Assembly: GCF_021284765.1 (NCBI RefSeq)
Contig: NZ_CP089924.1
Span: 1-64,000, forward strand
DNA: 64,000 nucleotides
Reading direction: 5' to 3'
DNA from: Lysobacter sp. 5GHs7-4
Lineage (GTDB): Bacteria; Pseudomonadota; Gammaproteobacteria; Xanthomonadales; Xanthomonadaceae
Position 1 is the stretch's first letter. Every line of letters starts with the position of its first letter. Of this stretch, positions 16,244 through 24,717 are shown in pieces. Both the position numbers and the translations under genes were made by a program. The notes under the pieces were generated by a model. The model did not search any database, had not been told where the DNA came from, and saw only the letters and a program-made list of their open reading frames with translations.

Positions 16244-16597
16244 GGCCGAAGTATCGCAGATGCGCGATTCGCGAGAACACATCACGTTTCCGGGGCAGCG
16301 CTTGCACTAGCGTGGTCGCGCGGTCGGCATGGACGACGGTCGCGAGAACGGGGTCGTCGACGCCCCGCACACCCGCCCCTCTCCGGCCTCCGCGGGCGCG
16401 CCCGCGCCGCGGGACGGCGGCATCGGTCCACGGCGCAGGACGGACACGCGGTTCGCCATCGGCGATCGCGCGCATCCGCCATCGGGATGTGTCCTGATCC
16501 CGTGCAACCAGGAAGGCACCACGATCGGCCGCCGCCCGCGCGAGCACACGGGCGGGCGTGCGGTTTCCCGGCTTTCAATTTCTTAAGGAGAAGGAAT
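16244..16597. other. Divergent intergenic region ftsE / small secreted protein
   Basis: This ~350-bp region lies between divergent genes. No gene is supported; the short frames overlap one another and lack ribosome sites. The last 40 bases are AT-richer (TTTCAATTTCTTAAGGAG) and carry the ribosome site of the rightward gene. The ftsE promoter must lie near its left end, but I cannot identify a clear -35/-10 pair. Confidence 0.5.
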
Positions 16598-17035
16598 ATG
16601 GGAACGACCCGGCACCACATCGCCCTGGCCCTGGCCCTGGGCTTCGGTCTGTGCAGCCACGGCGTGCGCGCCGAGCAGTACGACCCGCCGCTCAACATCG
16701 GCAGCATCGCTTGCCCGGCCGGTTCCACCGGCTACGGTAATGCCCGCTTCCTCGTGTTTCCGTCCTGGGGCAGCGCGCCGCCGAACTGGCGCCTGACCAT
16801 CTGGTGCAGCGCCGCCGGCGCTGGCCGGCGCACGCACTTCGAACCCGGCGGCGGCGGCGTGTTCGCGCCCTGGCCGAACCTGGGCGGCGCTTTCGGCGTG
16901 GGCTGGCCGCCGCCGCCGAACTACGGCAATCAGTTCCAGTCGCTCGACGTCGACAGCGACGGCGACCTGGACGTGTTCCAGTTGCTGGAGACCGCGCCCA
17001 ACACCTGGACGGTGTTCCTCAATCGGGCGCTGTAG
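16598..17035 (+). CDS. Small secreted protein, unknown function
   Basis: The ATG at 16598 follows a strong AAGGAGAAGGAAT ribosome site; the frame is open far upstream but without signal. The 145-residue product begins MGTTRHHIALALALGFGLCS, with a signal peptide cleaved near VRAEQ. The mature part is Gly/Pro/Trp-rich with two Cys (IACPAG and IWCSAAG) that could form a disulphide. It ends with LDVDSDGDLDVFQLL, a DxDxDGDxD loop like those of VCBS/FG-GAP calcium-binding repeats. No family was recognised. Export is well supported; function is unknown. Confidence 0.75.
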   Translation: MGTTRHHIALALALGFGLCSHGVRAEQYDPPLNIGSIACPAGSTGYGNARFLVFPSWGSAPPNWRLTIWCSAAGAGRRTHFEPGGGGVFAPWPNLGGAFGVGWPPPPNYGNQFQSLDVDSDGDLDVFQLLETAPNTWTVFLNRAL

Positions 17036-17070
17036 CGGCGCCGCCTCGCGCGCACCGTACGCGCCGGACC

Positions 17071-17100
17071 GAAACGAAAACGGGCGCCCCAGGGCGCCCG
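17071..17100 (-). terminator. Rho-independent terminator of rhlB
   Basis: CGGGCGCCC (17081-17089) pairs with GGGCGCCCG (17092-17100) around a 2-base gap. On the minus strand the hairpin is followed by GTTTTCGTTTCG. It lies 36 bases past the rhlB stop. It may also end rightward transcription of the small secreted gene, whose stop is 45 bases to its left. Confidence 0.75.
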
Positions 17101-17135
17101 AATCGTGTCGCGTAGCGGGCCGGGGCCCGCCGGCG

Positions 17136-18881
17136 TCAGTGCTGCGAACGCGGCGCGCGCGTGACCAGCGACTTCAGGCCGCGGCCGATGCGGCCGAGCA
17201 GACCGGGCTTGGCCTCGCCCGACGCCGCCGCGGCCGGCTTGGCCTCGGCGGGCTTGGCCGACGGCGTGGCCGGAGTGGCGGCGGCCTGGACGCTGGCGCC
17301 CTCGGCGCCTTCGACACGGCGACCGCCGCGACGGCGACGGCGCTTGCGCGGCGCGCGCTCGCCCTCAACCGCATTCGCGGGCGCTGCGGCGACCGCGGCG
17401 ACCTCGCCTTCCGGACGCGGCTTGCGCTCGCGCGGCGGACGCGGCGCGGCGCCTTCGGTGGCGGTAGCCGCCGCATCGCCGGCCTCGCGGCGCGGACGTT
17501 CGCTGCGCGCGCCTTCGCGGCGCGGACCGCCCTCGCGACGGCCGCCGTCGCGCGAGGAACCGCCGCCGCTGCGGCCGCGACCGCCGCCACCACGGCGCGC
17601 GTCGTCGGCAGCACGCTGCTCGCGCGCTTCCTTGAAGATCGCGCCGATGCTTTCGTTCTCCTCGCCTTCCTCGCCCGCCGGCGTTTCGCGCGGCGTACGC
17701 GGCAGCGCGACCAGCAGGTCGGCGTCGACCGTGGCCACCGGCAGCTTCTGCTCAATGTAGGTCTCGATGTCCGGCAGGCTCATCGCGTAGCGCTCGCAGG
17801 CGAAGCTGATCGCGTCGCCCTCGGCGCCCAGGCGCGCGGTGCGGCCGATGCGGTGGACGTAGTCCTCGGCATCGAACGGCAGGTCGTAGTTGTAGACGTG
17901 GCTGACGCCGTCGATGTGCAGGCCGCGGGCGGCCACGTCGGTGGCGACCAGGATTTCGAGCTGGCCCTTCTGGAACTTGTTGAGCAGCGACTCGCGCTTC
18001 TTCTGCGGCACGTCGCCGGACAGCACGCCGACGCGGTAACCGCCGCGTTCCAGCGCGCGCGCCACGCGCTCGACCCAGGCCTTGGTGTTGACGAACACCA
18101 TGGTGCGCGCGCCCTCGCTGCGCGACAGCAGGCCCAGCAGCAGCGGAATCTTCTCTTCGTCGGCCGGGAAGTAGACCTTCTGCCGGACCTTGGCCGCGGT
18201 GATGAACTCGGTCTCCACCACGACCTTCTCGGGCTCGTTCATGTGCTCGTAGGCCAGCTCCAGCACGCGGTGGCTGAGCGTGGCCGAGAACAGCAGGGTC
18301 TGACGCTCGGTGCGGATCGGCATGCGCCGCAGCAGGAAGCGGATGTCCTTGATGAAGCCCAGGTCGAACATGCGGTCGGCTTCGTCCAGCACGCACATTT
18401 CGCAGGCGTGCAGCGACACCACCTTGTGCTGCTTGACGTAGTCGATCAGACGACCGGGCGTGGCGATGATCACGTCGGCGCCCTTCTGCAGCAGCTCGCG
18501 CTGCTTGTCGTAATCGACGCCGCCGTAGACCAGGGCGAACTTCAGGCCCAGGTCGGAACCGAACTTCACCGCGTCCTTATGGATCTGGATCGCCAGCTCG
18601 CGGGTCGGCGCCAGGATCAGCGCGCGCGGATCCTCCGGCTTGCGCTCGGCCAGGGCCGGGCGGGTCAGCAGGCGGTTCATCACCGCGACCAGGAAGGCCA
18701 GGGTCTTGCCGGTACCGGTCTGCGCCTGGCCGGCGACGTCGCGGCCGGTCAGGGCGATGGGCAGGGTCAGGGCCTGGATCGGCGTGCAGCGCGAGAAGCC
18801 GGCGGCTTCGAGGCCGGCGAGCAGGCTGGGATGCAGGTCGAACGAGGAAAACGTTACATCGGTTAAAGGCTTGTCGCTCAT
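17136..18881 (-). CDS. rhlB: DEAD-box ATP-dependent RNA helicase RhlB with long disordered tail
   Basis: The ATG at 18881 ([16 protein letters not shown]) gives 581 residues; the longer frame upstream is not family-like. Q-motif FSRCTPIQ is at 29-36, Walker A AQTGTGKT at 53-60, DEAD at 166-169, SAT in LLFSATLS, and motif [10 protein letters not shown]. RhlB unwinds structured RNA for the degradosome. From about residue 430 the chain is low-complexity, rich in Arg, Gly, Pro and Ala ([12 protein letters not shown]), and much longer than the E. coli tail. It is divergent from trxA-rho, the same arrangement as in E. coli, which supports the rhlB call over rhlE. Confidence 0.93.
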   Translation of the reverse strand: MSDKPLTDVTFSSFDLHPSLLAGLEAAGFSRCTPIQALTLPIALTGRDVAGQAQTGTGKTLAFLVAVMNRLLTRPALAERKPEDPRALILAPTRELAIQIHKDAVKFGSDLGLKFALVYGGVDYDKQRELLQKGADVIIATPGRLIDYVKQHKVVSLHACEMCVLDEADRMFDLGFIKDIRFLLRRMPIRTERQTLLFSATLSHRVLELAYEHMNEPEKVVVETEFITAAKVRQKVYFPADEEKIPLLLGLLSRSEGARTMVFVNTKAWVERVARALERGGYRVGVLSGDVPQKKRESLLNKFQKGQLEILVATDVAARGLHIDGVSHVYNYDLPFDAEDYVHRIGRTARLGAEGDAISFACERYAMSLPDIETYIEQKLPVATVDADLLVALPRTPRETPAGEEGEENESIGAIFKEAREQRAADDARRGGGGRGRSGGGSSRDGGRREGGPRREGARSERPRREAGDAAATATEGAAPRPPRERKPRPEGEVAAVAAAPANAVEGERAPRKRRRRRGGRRVEGAEGASVQAAATPATPSAKPAEAKPAAAASGEAKPGLLGRIGRGLKSLVTRAPRSQH

Positions 18882-19128
18882 GCGTCTTAAGGGTCCGCGC
18901 GCAGAACTGCGCTTGCGTGGGTGGCGTCGGCGAAGCAGACTGCCGGGGCCGGGCAGCCCCCATGGCGACCCGACGTTCTGCCTCGGATGAGGCCGTGGCG
19001 CAGCCCTTGAAGGTGCCGCGATAACGCCCCAGTTTACAGTAAGCCCCCGCCCGGCACGGCCCGCCCGGGGATACCATTCAATATGAGCCCGTTCCGTACG
19101 GGCGCGTACCCCGCAGGAGATCATCCCC

Positions 19129-19461
19129 GTGAGCGAAAAAGTTCTGCATGCAGGCGATTCCGACTTCGATGCCACCGTGCTGCAGTCGGCCGAGCCCGTC
19201 CTGGTCGACTTCTGGGCCCCCTGGTGCGGCCCCTGCAAGGCGATCGGGCCGATCGTCGAGCAGCTGGCCGACCAGTACGAAGGCAAAGCCAAGGTCGTGA
19301 AGGTCGACGTGCAGGAGTTCCCGTCGCTGGGGGTTCGCTACAACGTGCGCAGCATTCCGATGCTGCTGATGTTCAAGGACGGCCAGGTCCACTCCAGCCA
19401 GCTCGGTGCGCCGCCGAACATCAAGTCGCTGCTGACCCAGATGATCGACAAGGCGATCTGA
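19129..19461 (+). CDS. trxA: Thioredoxin 1
   Basis: The GTG start at 19129 follows GCAGGAG by 10 bases. The 110-residue product has the redox motif WCGPC (32-36), the preceding VDFWAPW strand, the structural Asp in LVDFWA, and cis-Pro in SIPML. The usual Thr after that Pro is Met here, a variation I believe is common in xanthomonads. Thioredoxin is the general cytosolic disulphide reductase. It lies upstream of rho on the same strand and divergent from rhlB. Confidence 0.97.
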   Translation: MSEKVLHAGDSDFDATVLQSAEPVLVDFWAPWCGPCKAIGPIVEQLADQYEGKAKVVKVDVQEFPSLGVRYNVRSIPMLLMFKDGQVHSSQLGAPPNIKSLLTQMIDKAI

Positions 19462-19471
19462 TCGCCCCCTC

Positions 19472-19501
19472 GCCTACGCCCGCCCCACGCCGGGCGTAGG
19501 C
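19472..19501 (+). terminator. Perfect 11-bp hairpin between trxA and rho (terminator or attenuator)
   Basis: GCCTACGCCCG (19472-19482) pairs with CGGGCGTAGGC (19491-19501) around CCCCACGC, starting 10 bases after the trxA stop. There is no T run, so it is not a classic intrinsic terminator. It may protect the trxA 3' end or take part in control of rho, whose leader follows. Rho autoregulates through its leader in E. coli; that this occurs here is inference. Confidence 0.5.
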
Positions 19502-19700
19502 CGCCGGCCCGCCCGGCAACGTGAACGGCAGGCCCCGCAACGCTTGCCGCCACGCAACAGCAGTGCTAGTTTCGCTGCACCCGGCGCCGAACCGTAGCAC
19601 TGGCAGCGCCGCACCCCCTCTCGCAACACCATCATCCACCCACGTCCCCGACGTCCCGCTCGCTGCCTGCGAGCGCTCGCCCTTAGCGAGGATTCCCTGC

Positions 19701-21431
19701 TTGTCCGATAACACCCCCGACGCTGGCGATATCGCCGAAAAGCGCGTGCGCAAGCCGCGTGTCGCCAAAGCCGACACCGCTCCCGCCGCCAGCCCGTCCG
19801 CTCCCGCTCCCGCTCCCGCTCCCGCTCCTGCCGCCGCGCCCGCCGCGAGCGCGCCTGCGGCCCCGGCCCCCGCGCCGGCCGCTCCCGCAGCCCCCGCCCC
19901 CTCCGCTGGCGACTCCGCACCGGCCTCGTCCGGCGCCGATGGCGCGCCGCAGGGCGGCAACGACGGCGGCGGCAACGCCCAGCGCGGCGAAGGCGGCCAC
20001 GACAACAACCGCGGCGGCGGCAACAACCGCCGCGACCGCTTCCGCAACCGCCGCGACCGCGATCGCGACCGTGGCGGCCGTCCGCGCGACGACGGCATGT
20101 TCAACGACGGCGGCAACGGCGAGAACTTCGTCCCGCGCCCGCACCCGCAGGTGCCGGAGGGCTTCCCGCAGTACTCGCTGGGCGACCTCAAGCGCATGCC
20201 CGCGCCCAAGCTGCTCGAAATCGCCGACCAGCTGAGCATCCAGGAAGGCGTCGCCCGCGCGCGCAAGCAGGACGTGATCTTCGCCCTGCTCAAGGTGCTG
20301 ACCCGCCACGGCGAAGGCGTCGCCGCCGACGGCGTGCTGGAAATCCTGCCCGACGGCTTCGGCTTCCTGCGCGCGGCCGAGGCCAGCTACCTGGCCGGCC
20401 CGGACGACACCTACATCTCGCCCAGCCAGATCCGCCGCTTCAACCTGCGCACCGGCGACCACCTGTCCGGCCGCATCCGTTTCCCCAAGGACGGCGAGCG
20501 CTACTTCGCCCTGTCCATCGTCGACACCATCAACGGCGAGCCGCTGGAAGCGTCGAAGAACAAGGTCCTGTTCGAGAACCTGACGCCGCTGTTCCCGCGC
20601 CGCAAGTTCCGCCTGGAGCGCGGCGACGGCTCGACCGAGGACATCACCGGCCGCATCCTCGACCTGATGGCGCCGCAAGGCAAAGGCCAGCGCGCCCTGA
20701 TCGTCTCGCCGCCCAAGGCCGGTAAGACGATGATGATGCAGCAGGTCGCCACCGCCATCACCACCAACCACCCCGACGTGCACCTGATCGTGCTGCTGGT
20801 GGACGAGCGTCCGGAAGAAGTGACCGAAATGCAGCGCACCGTGCGCGGCGAAGTGGTCTCCTCGACCTTCGACGAACCCGCCGGCCGCCACGTGCAGGTC
20901 GCCGAGATGGTGATCGAGCGCGCCAAGCGCCTGGTCGAACACAAGAAGGACGTGGTGATCCTGCTCGACTCGATCACCCGCCTGGCCCGCGCCTACAACA
21001 ACGTCGTGCCGTCCTCGGGCAAGGTCCTGACCGGCGGCGTCGACGCCAACGCCCTGCACCGTCCGAAGCGCTTCTTCGGCGCCGCGCGCAACGTCGAGGA
21101 AGGCGGCTCGCTGACCATCATCGCCACCGCCTTGATCGACACCGGCAGCAAGATGGACGAGGTGATCTACGAAGAGTTCAAGGGCACCGGCAACTCGGAA
21201 GTGCACCTGGACCGCCGCATCGCCGAAAAGCGCGTCTACCCCGCGATCAACATCAACCGTTCGGGCACCCGCCGCGAGGATCTGCTGATCGAGCCGGAGT
21301 TGCTGCAGAAGATCTGGATCCTGCGCAAGCTTCTGCACGGCATGGACGAGATCGGCGCGATGGAGTTCCTGCTGGACAAGATGAAGACGACCAAGTCGAA
21401 CGACGAGTTCTTCAGTTCGATGAAGCGCTGA
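19701..21431 (+). CDS. rho: Transcription termination factor Rho with N-terminal disordered extension
   Basis: The TTG at 19701 gives [10 protein letters not shown]..., 576 residues, with AGCGAGGA upstream; an ATG at 19521 would add 60 residues of poor composition. The first ~130 residues are Ala/Pro-rich, then a Gly/Asn/Arg/Asp segment ([18 protein letters not shown]). This is about 155 residues longer than E. coli Rho (419). The Rho-N/CSD RNA-binding domain follows ([27 protein letters not shown]), then the ATPase with P-loop SPPKAGKT (~336-343), [13 protein letters not shown] and [11 protein letters not shown]. It forms a hexameric RNA translocase that ends transcription. Confidence 0.96.
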   Translation: MSDNTPDAGDIAEKRVRKPRVAKADTAPAASPSAPAPAPAPAPAAAPAASAPAAPAPAPAAPAAPAPSAGDSAPASSGADGAPQGGNDGGGNAQRGEGGHDNNRGGGNNRRDRFRNRRDRDRDRGGRPRDDGMFNDGGNGENFVPRPHPQVPEGFPQYSLGDLKRMPAPKLLEIADQLSIQEGVARARKQDVIFALLKVLTRHGEGVAADGVLEILPDGFGFLRAAEASYLAGPDDTYISPSQIRRFNLRTGDHLSGRIRFPKDGERYFALSIVDTINGEPLEASKNKVLFENLTPLFPRRKFRLERGDGSTEDITGRILDLMAPQGKGQRALIVSPPKAGKTMMMQQVATAITTNHPDVHLIVLLVDERPEEVTEMQRTVRGEVVSSTFDEPAGRHVQVAEMVIERAKRLVEHKKDVVILLDSITRLARAYNNVVPSSGKVLTGGVDANALHRPKRFFGAARNVEEGGSLTIIATALIDTGSKMDEVIYEEFKGTGNSEVHLDRRIAEKRVYPAININRSGTRREDLLIEPELLQKIWILRKLLHGMDEIGAMEFLLDKMKTTKSNDEFFSSMKR

Positions 21432-21453
21432 GGTTCGCCTCGCCGCTGTCGCG

Positions 21454-21485
21454 AAACGCCCCGCCTTGTGCGGGGCGTTTTCGTT
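21454..21485 (+). terminator. Rho-independent terminator after rho
   Basis: AAACGCCCCGC and GCGGGGCGTTT form an 11-bp stem with loop CTTGT, followed by TCGTTT. It starts 23 bases past the rho stop codon. Confidence 0.9.
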
Positions 21486-21539
21486 TGCGCGGATGGTCGG
21501 GCGGCGAGCGCGCAGCGCGAATGCTCTTGATTTACGACG

Positions 21540-21590
21540 CAGCCGAGGATGCGCGGTCGCGGCTTACGCCGCTCCTACAGACAGCGCTGG
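21540..21590. repeat. Solo REP-like half-site between two terminators
   Basis: GGTCGCGGCTTACGCCGCTC with CTACAG following resembles one arm of the 25-bp inverted repeat at 50644-50716 (CGGCTCACGCCGCTCCCACAG). A related copy is near 45755-45785, and part of the motif recurs near 35895. These are short, GC-rich, extragenic and recurrent, as expected of REP elements. Confidence 0.5.
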
Positions 21591-21591
21591 A

Positions 21592-21628
21592 GACAAAAAA
21601 GAAACGCCCCGCGCGAACGGGGCGTTTC
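21592..21628 (-). terminator. Rho-independent terminator of the effector gene
   Basis: GAAACGCCCC (21601-21610) pairs with GGGGCGTTTC (21619-21628). On the minus strand the stem is followed by CTTTTTTGTCT. It lies 24 bases past the stop of the leftward effector gene. The arms share the ACGCCCC/GGGGCGT core with the rho terminator 150 bases away. Confidence 0.88.
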
Positions 21629-21651
21629 GGTGTTACGGCCGCTCGGCGCGA

Positions 21652-23457
21652 TCAGAGCCCGCGACCACCGCCCTGCGTCGCCTGCTGCTGCGTCGCCTCG
21701 CCCGTCGCCATGCTGCGCGCCGCGAGCTGGCTGCTGTGCTCCAGGCTCTGGCTGGAGCCGGCGGCGACGTCGATCGAGACCATGCGCCGGTTGGCGGCCA
21801 GCGGATCGCCCTGCACCGCGAACAGTTTGCTGCCGTCCTTGCTGGCGAACAGATGATCGACCTGGGTCAGGCCGCCGTCGCGGGTGACCGGCACCAGCGC
21901 CGCGGCGAGGTTCTGCTGCTGCTTGGGATCCAGCTTGACCTGACCGGTGTCGACGCCCTTGAGCTTGTCCAGCATGTCCTTGTACATGCCGTTCAAGGCG
22001 TTGGCGCCGCTGGTCAGCACGCCGGCCACGCGCAGGCCTTCGTCGACCGCGCCGCCGACCTTGTTGGTGTTGCGGTTGGCCGCTTCCTGTTGCGCGGCCG
22101 GCAGCAGGTAGGTGCCGCGTTCGCGGTCGCCGTCGCGATCGCGCACGTAGCGCTTCACGTCCTGCAGCTCCAGGTCCAGGAACTCGCGGCTGGAGCCCTT
22201 GGCGGCCTTGGCCAGGTCCATTGCCTGCTGCGCGTTCAAGCGCTCCAGGCCCTGCCCGGAAGCGAGGATGTCGACCAGCGACTCGGGCTGCACCTTCTGC
22301 TTGAGGAAGGCCAGGAAGCGCTCACGCGTTTCCGGGTTTTCGCCCATGGCATCGAGCACGCGGGTGGCGGTGGACAGGGCGTTGCCGGCGTCGGTGGGCA
22401 TGCCCGAGATCTGACGCATCACGCCGTTGATGGCCTTGCGCGGTTCCAGGCCTTCGGCGAACGGGAAGCGCTCGCGGAACTCGTCCCAACGCGGCGCCAG
22501 GATTTCCTCGCGGATGTGTTTGATCAACTGATACGCGCCGGCGGCGAAGGCGACGACGGCCATGCCCACCGGCGCCACGCCGATCAGGCCGCCGACCAGG
22601 CCGGAGTTGCGCGCGCCCAGCAGCAGCGCGGTGGCGCCGACGTCGCCGGCGATCTTGAAGCCGTTGCCGAGCAGGTCGAAAGCGGCATCGACGCGGCGGT
22701 CGGTGTCGATGGGCTTGCGGGTGATCGGATCGCGGCCGTTGAACACGCGCTCGGCATCCTGGCCGATGGCCTTGGCGTCGTTGGCTACGCCCTTGATCGC
22801 GCTGTAGCGCTCCAGGATCTTGGCCGCCTCGCGTTCGCGGCCGGTGCTGGTGGCGAACTGCAGCACCGCCGCCATCGCCACCGCATCCACCGGCTGTCCG
22901 GCCTGGCTGGCGGCGGTGCCGGCCTTGATCGCGGCCTCCAGCGCGGCCAGGGTCTGGGCGACGTCGGCGTGACCGCCGCTGGCGGCCAGCTGCTGCAACT
23001 CGGCCAGCGGCTTGTCCACCGGCGCCTCGGGGCTGGCGTCGCGCTGCGCCGACCAGCTCTTGGCGTAACCGACCAGCGAGGTCTGCAGGCTGGCGGGCAT
23101 GTCCACCGCATAACCGTGGAACGGCGGCGACACGCGGCCGTCGGCGCGCGTCTCGCCCGGGTACAGCTTCCAAGTCAGGGCGGTCTGGGCCAGCGCGCCG
23201 CCGGGTCCGGAGACCGAGGCGACCGTGGCTTCGAGGGTGTCCTCGTCCACGACCTGGCCGTTGCGTTGCAAGGCGTCGGCGACCATCGCGCGCAGCACGG
23301 TGTCGCGCGACCATTCGTCGTCGGCAGGCAACAGCGCCGTGTAATTGAGGGGACGGTCCTGCGGCGCCCCCTGTCCGGCATACCAACGACGGGCGACGGT
23401 GGCGCTGCCGCCACGCGTGCCGCTGTCGTCCGAAATCGAATCGACTACTGCATTCAT
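21652..23457 (-). CDS. Putative type IV secretion (X-T4SS) antibacterial effector with C-terminal XVIPCD
   Basis: The ATG at 23457 follows AAGGAG by 9 bases and gives 601 residues. The last ~95 (about 505-601) match the XVIPCD pattern: GGLTQVDHLFASKDG, then LFAVQGDPLAANRRMVSIDV, then SLEHSSQL, and a Gln-rich end. In Xanthomonas and Lysobacter this domain docks toxins on VirD4 for transfer into rival bacteria. No signal peptide is seen. Residues 270-312 form a Gly/Ala-rich hydrophobic stretch (GVAPVGMAVVAFAAGAYQLI), possibly membrane-active. No catalytic motif was recognised in the N-terminal ~260. No T4SS structural genes are in the window; effectors are often scattered in these genomes. Confidence 0.8.
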   Translation of the reverse strand: MNAVVDSISDDSGTRGGSATVARRWYAGQGAPQDRPLNYTALLPADDEWSRDTVLRAMVADALQRNGQVVDEDTLEATVASVSGPGGALAQTALTWKLYPGETRADGRVSPPFHGYAVDMPASLQTSLVGYAKSWSAQRDASPEAPVDKPLAELQQLAASGGHADVAQTLAALEAAIKAGTAASQAGQPVDAVAMAAVLQFATSTGREREAAKILERYSAIKGVANDAKAIGQDAERVFNGRDPITRKPIDTDRRVDAAFDLLGNGFKIAGDVGATALLLGARNSGLVGGLIGVAPVGMAVVAFAAGAYQLIKHIREEILAPRWDEFRERFPFAEGLEPRKAINGVMRQISGMPTDAGNALSTATRVLDAMGENPETRERFLAFLKQKVQPESLVDILASGQGLERLNAQQAMDLAKAAKGSSREFLDLELQDVKRYVRDRDGDRERGTYLLPAAQQEAANRNTNKVGGAVDEGLRVAGVLTSGANALNGMYKDMLDKLKGVDTGQVKLDPKQQQNLAAALVPVTRDGGLTQVDHLFASKDGSKLFAVQGDPLAANRRMVSIDVAAGSSQSLEHSSQLAARSMATGEATQQQATQGGGRGL

Positions 23458-23788
23458 TAGCACTTACTCCTTGTCCGGTGAACTAGCTCCTGGTGAACCA
23501 ACCCACGGGCACTCCGGCCCAGGGTCGAGGCTGCATCATGCGCCCGTCCCATGACCGGGGCAATTCGGGGGCGCATGGTGGGCTGAGACGGACGCGGCGC
23601 TCCTGCCGATCGGCGCCGATCGGTCGCGATTCCACTGCTATTGGCGGCGATCGGCGGCCATGTCGACGCCACCGGCTGGGCGCATGGTCCATCGGCAACC
23701 CGCGCGCGACGGCGGCGGGCCAGCGCGCGCCCACGCGCGCGGGCGCGCCCAAGCTGGGTTATCGGACGCCGACGCTTCCGCGGCGGAC
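23458..23788. other. Gene-free stretch upstream of the effector gene
   Basis: About 330 bp without a supportable gene; the overlapping short frames are Arg/Pro-rich shadows. It holds the effector ribosome site (AAGGAG) and a perfect 18-base palindrome, CCGATCGGC/GCCGATCGG, at 23606-23623, about 150 bases before the effector start. The GC-rich 23690-23750 part shows nothing else. Confidence 0.5.
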
Positions 23789-24622
23789 TTATTCCTCGAC
23801 GCTGTCCAGGTCCGACTCGACGTGCTGCCAGCCGGCCTGGCTGCGGCGCATCAGCACGCGGCCGCGGCGGCGGATGTCGTCGCGGTCCACGCCCTCGACC
23901 CACAGCACGGCCTGGTCGCCGTGCTGACGGCCGCGCGCGATCTGCGCCTGCAGCGGCTCGCCGTCGCGCAGGGATTTCAGCGATTCCTTGACCGTGCCTG
24001 GATCGTCTTCCGGGAAGCGGCCACGCGCGTCGTCGCCGCCCATGCGGCGCAGCGCGGCGACGTCGCCCTTGGCCAGCGCGGCCAGCCAGGCGTTGTAAGC
24101 CGCACCGGGCGCGCCGCCGCCGGCGGGCAGGGCGTCGCCGGGCGCGGGGGTGATCGCGGTGTCGAAGCGCAGATCGAAATCGTAGGGCGTGCCGAGGAAC
24201 TCGCCCTGCGCCAGTTGCCAGCGGCCGGCCACGTGCGCAGGCTCGTCGCGTTGCAGCGCGAGTTCGCCGTAACCGCCGCTGTTGAAACCTTCCGGCGAAT
24301 AGAACAGGCCGCATTCGCTGCCGTCGGCGGCGATGCACACGCGCACGTAGCCGCCGGCCGGCGCTTGTTCGCGCACCGCGTCCAGCGCATCGAAGGCGGC
24401 CGCGACCGCGGCCGCGTCCAGCGGTTGTGCGCTGAGGAACACCAGGGTGCGAGGTTCGTCGGCCGGATCGGAAGGATCTTCAGCCACCGCGATCGCGTGC
24501 TTCAAAGCCAGGCGCGCATCGCCATAGCGGAAGTACCCCGATCCGCTCTGTGCCTGGGCGGCACCGGCCGCGAGCAAGGCCAGCGCCAGCGCGAATCCGC
24601 CCAGGTTCCGTGGTGTGTTCAT
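23789..24622 (-). CDS. Secreted (periplasmic) protein of unknown function
   Basis: The ATG at 24622 is 8 bases after GAAGGAG; 277 residues. The signal peptide is MNTPRNLGGFALALALLAAG and ends near AAQAQ. The mature protein contains YFRYGDARLALKHAIAV and a Cys pair (VCIAADGSECGLF). A later segment has alternating short helices and strands (KGDVAALRRMGGDDARGRFPE), and the C-terminal part resembles a small NTF2/SnoaL-like or lumazine-type ligand fold, which is a guess. It lies directly upstream of the effector on the same strand. Periplasmic proteins encoded beside X-T4SS effectors are often their immunity proteins, so that role is possible, but known ones are mostly lipoproteins and this one has no lipobox. 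Confidence 0.8.
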   Translation of the reverse strand: MNTPRNLGGFALALALLAAGAAQAQSGSGYFRYGDARLALKHAIAVAEDPSDPADEPRTLVFLSAQPLDAAAVAAAFDALDAVREQAPAGGYVRVCIAADGSECGLFYSPEGFNSGGYGELALQRDEPAHVAGRWQLAQGEFLGTPYDFDLRFDTAITPAPGDALPAGGGAPGAAYNAWLAALAKGDVAALRRMGGDDARGRFPEDDPGTVKESLKSLRDGEPLQAQIARGRQHGDQAVLWVEGVDRDDIRRRGRVLMRRSQAGWQHVESDLDSVEE

Positions 24623-24717
24623 CGCTGCGCTCCTTCGTGGCCGTCCCACCTAGACGGACGTAGTGACGGGGCGGCGACGGACAGCCGCCGGGCGCGGAGC
24701 CCGGCGGCCGTGGTGGA

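Noticed and set aside
16329..16586. An 85-codon frame in the ftsE upstream region
   Set aside because: Composition is Arg/Pro-rich and it overlaps other equally poor frames; no ribosome site.
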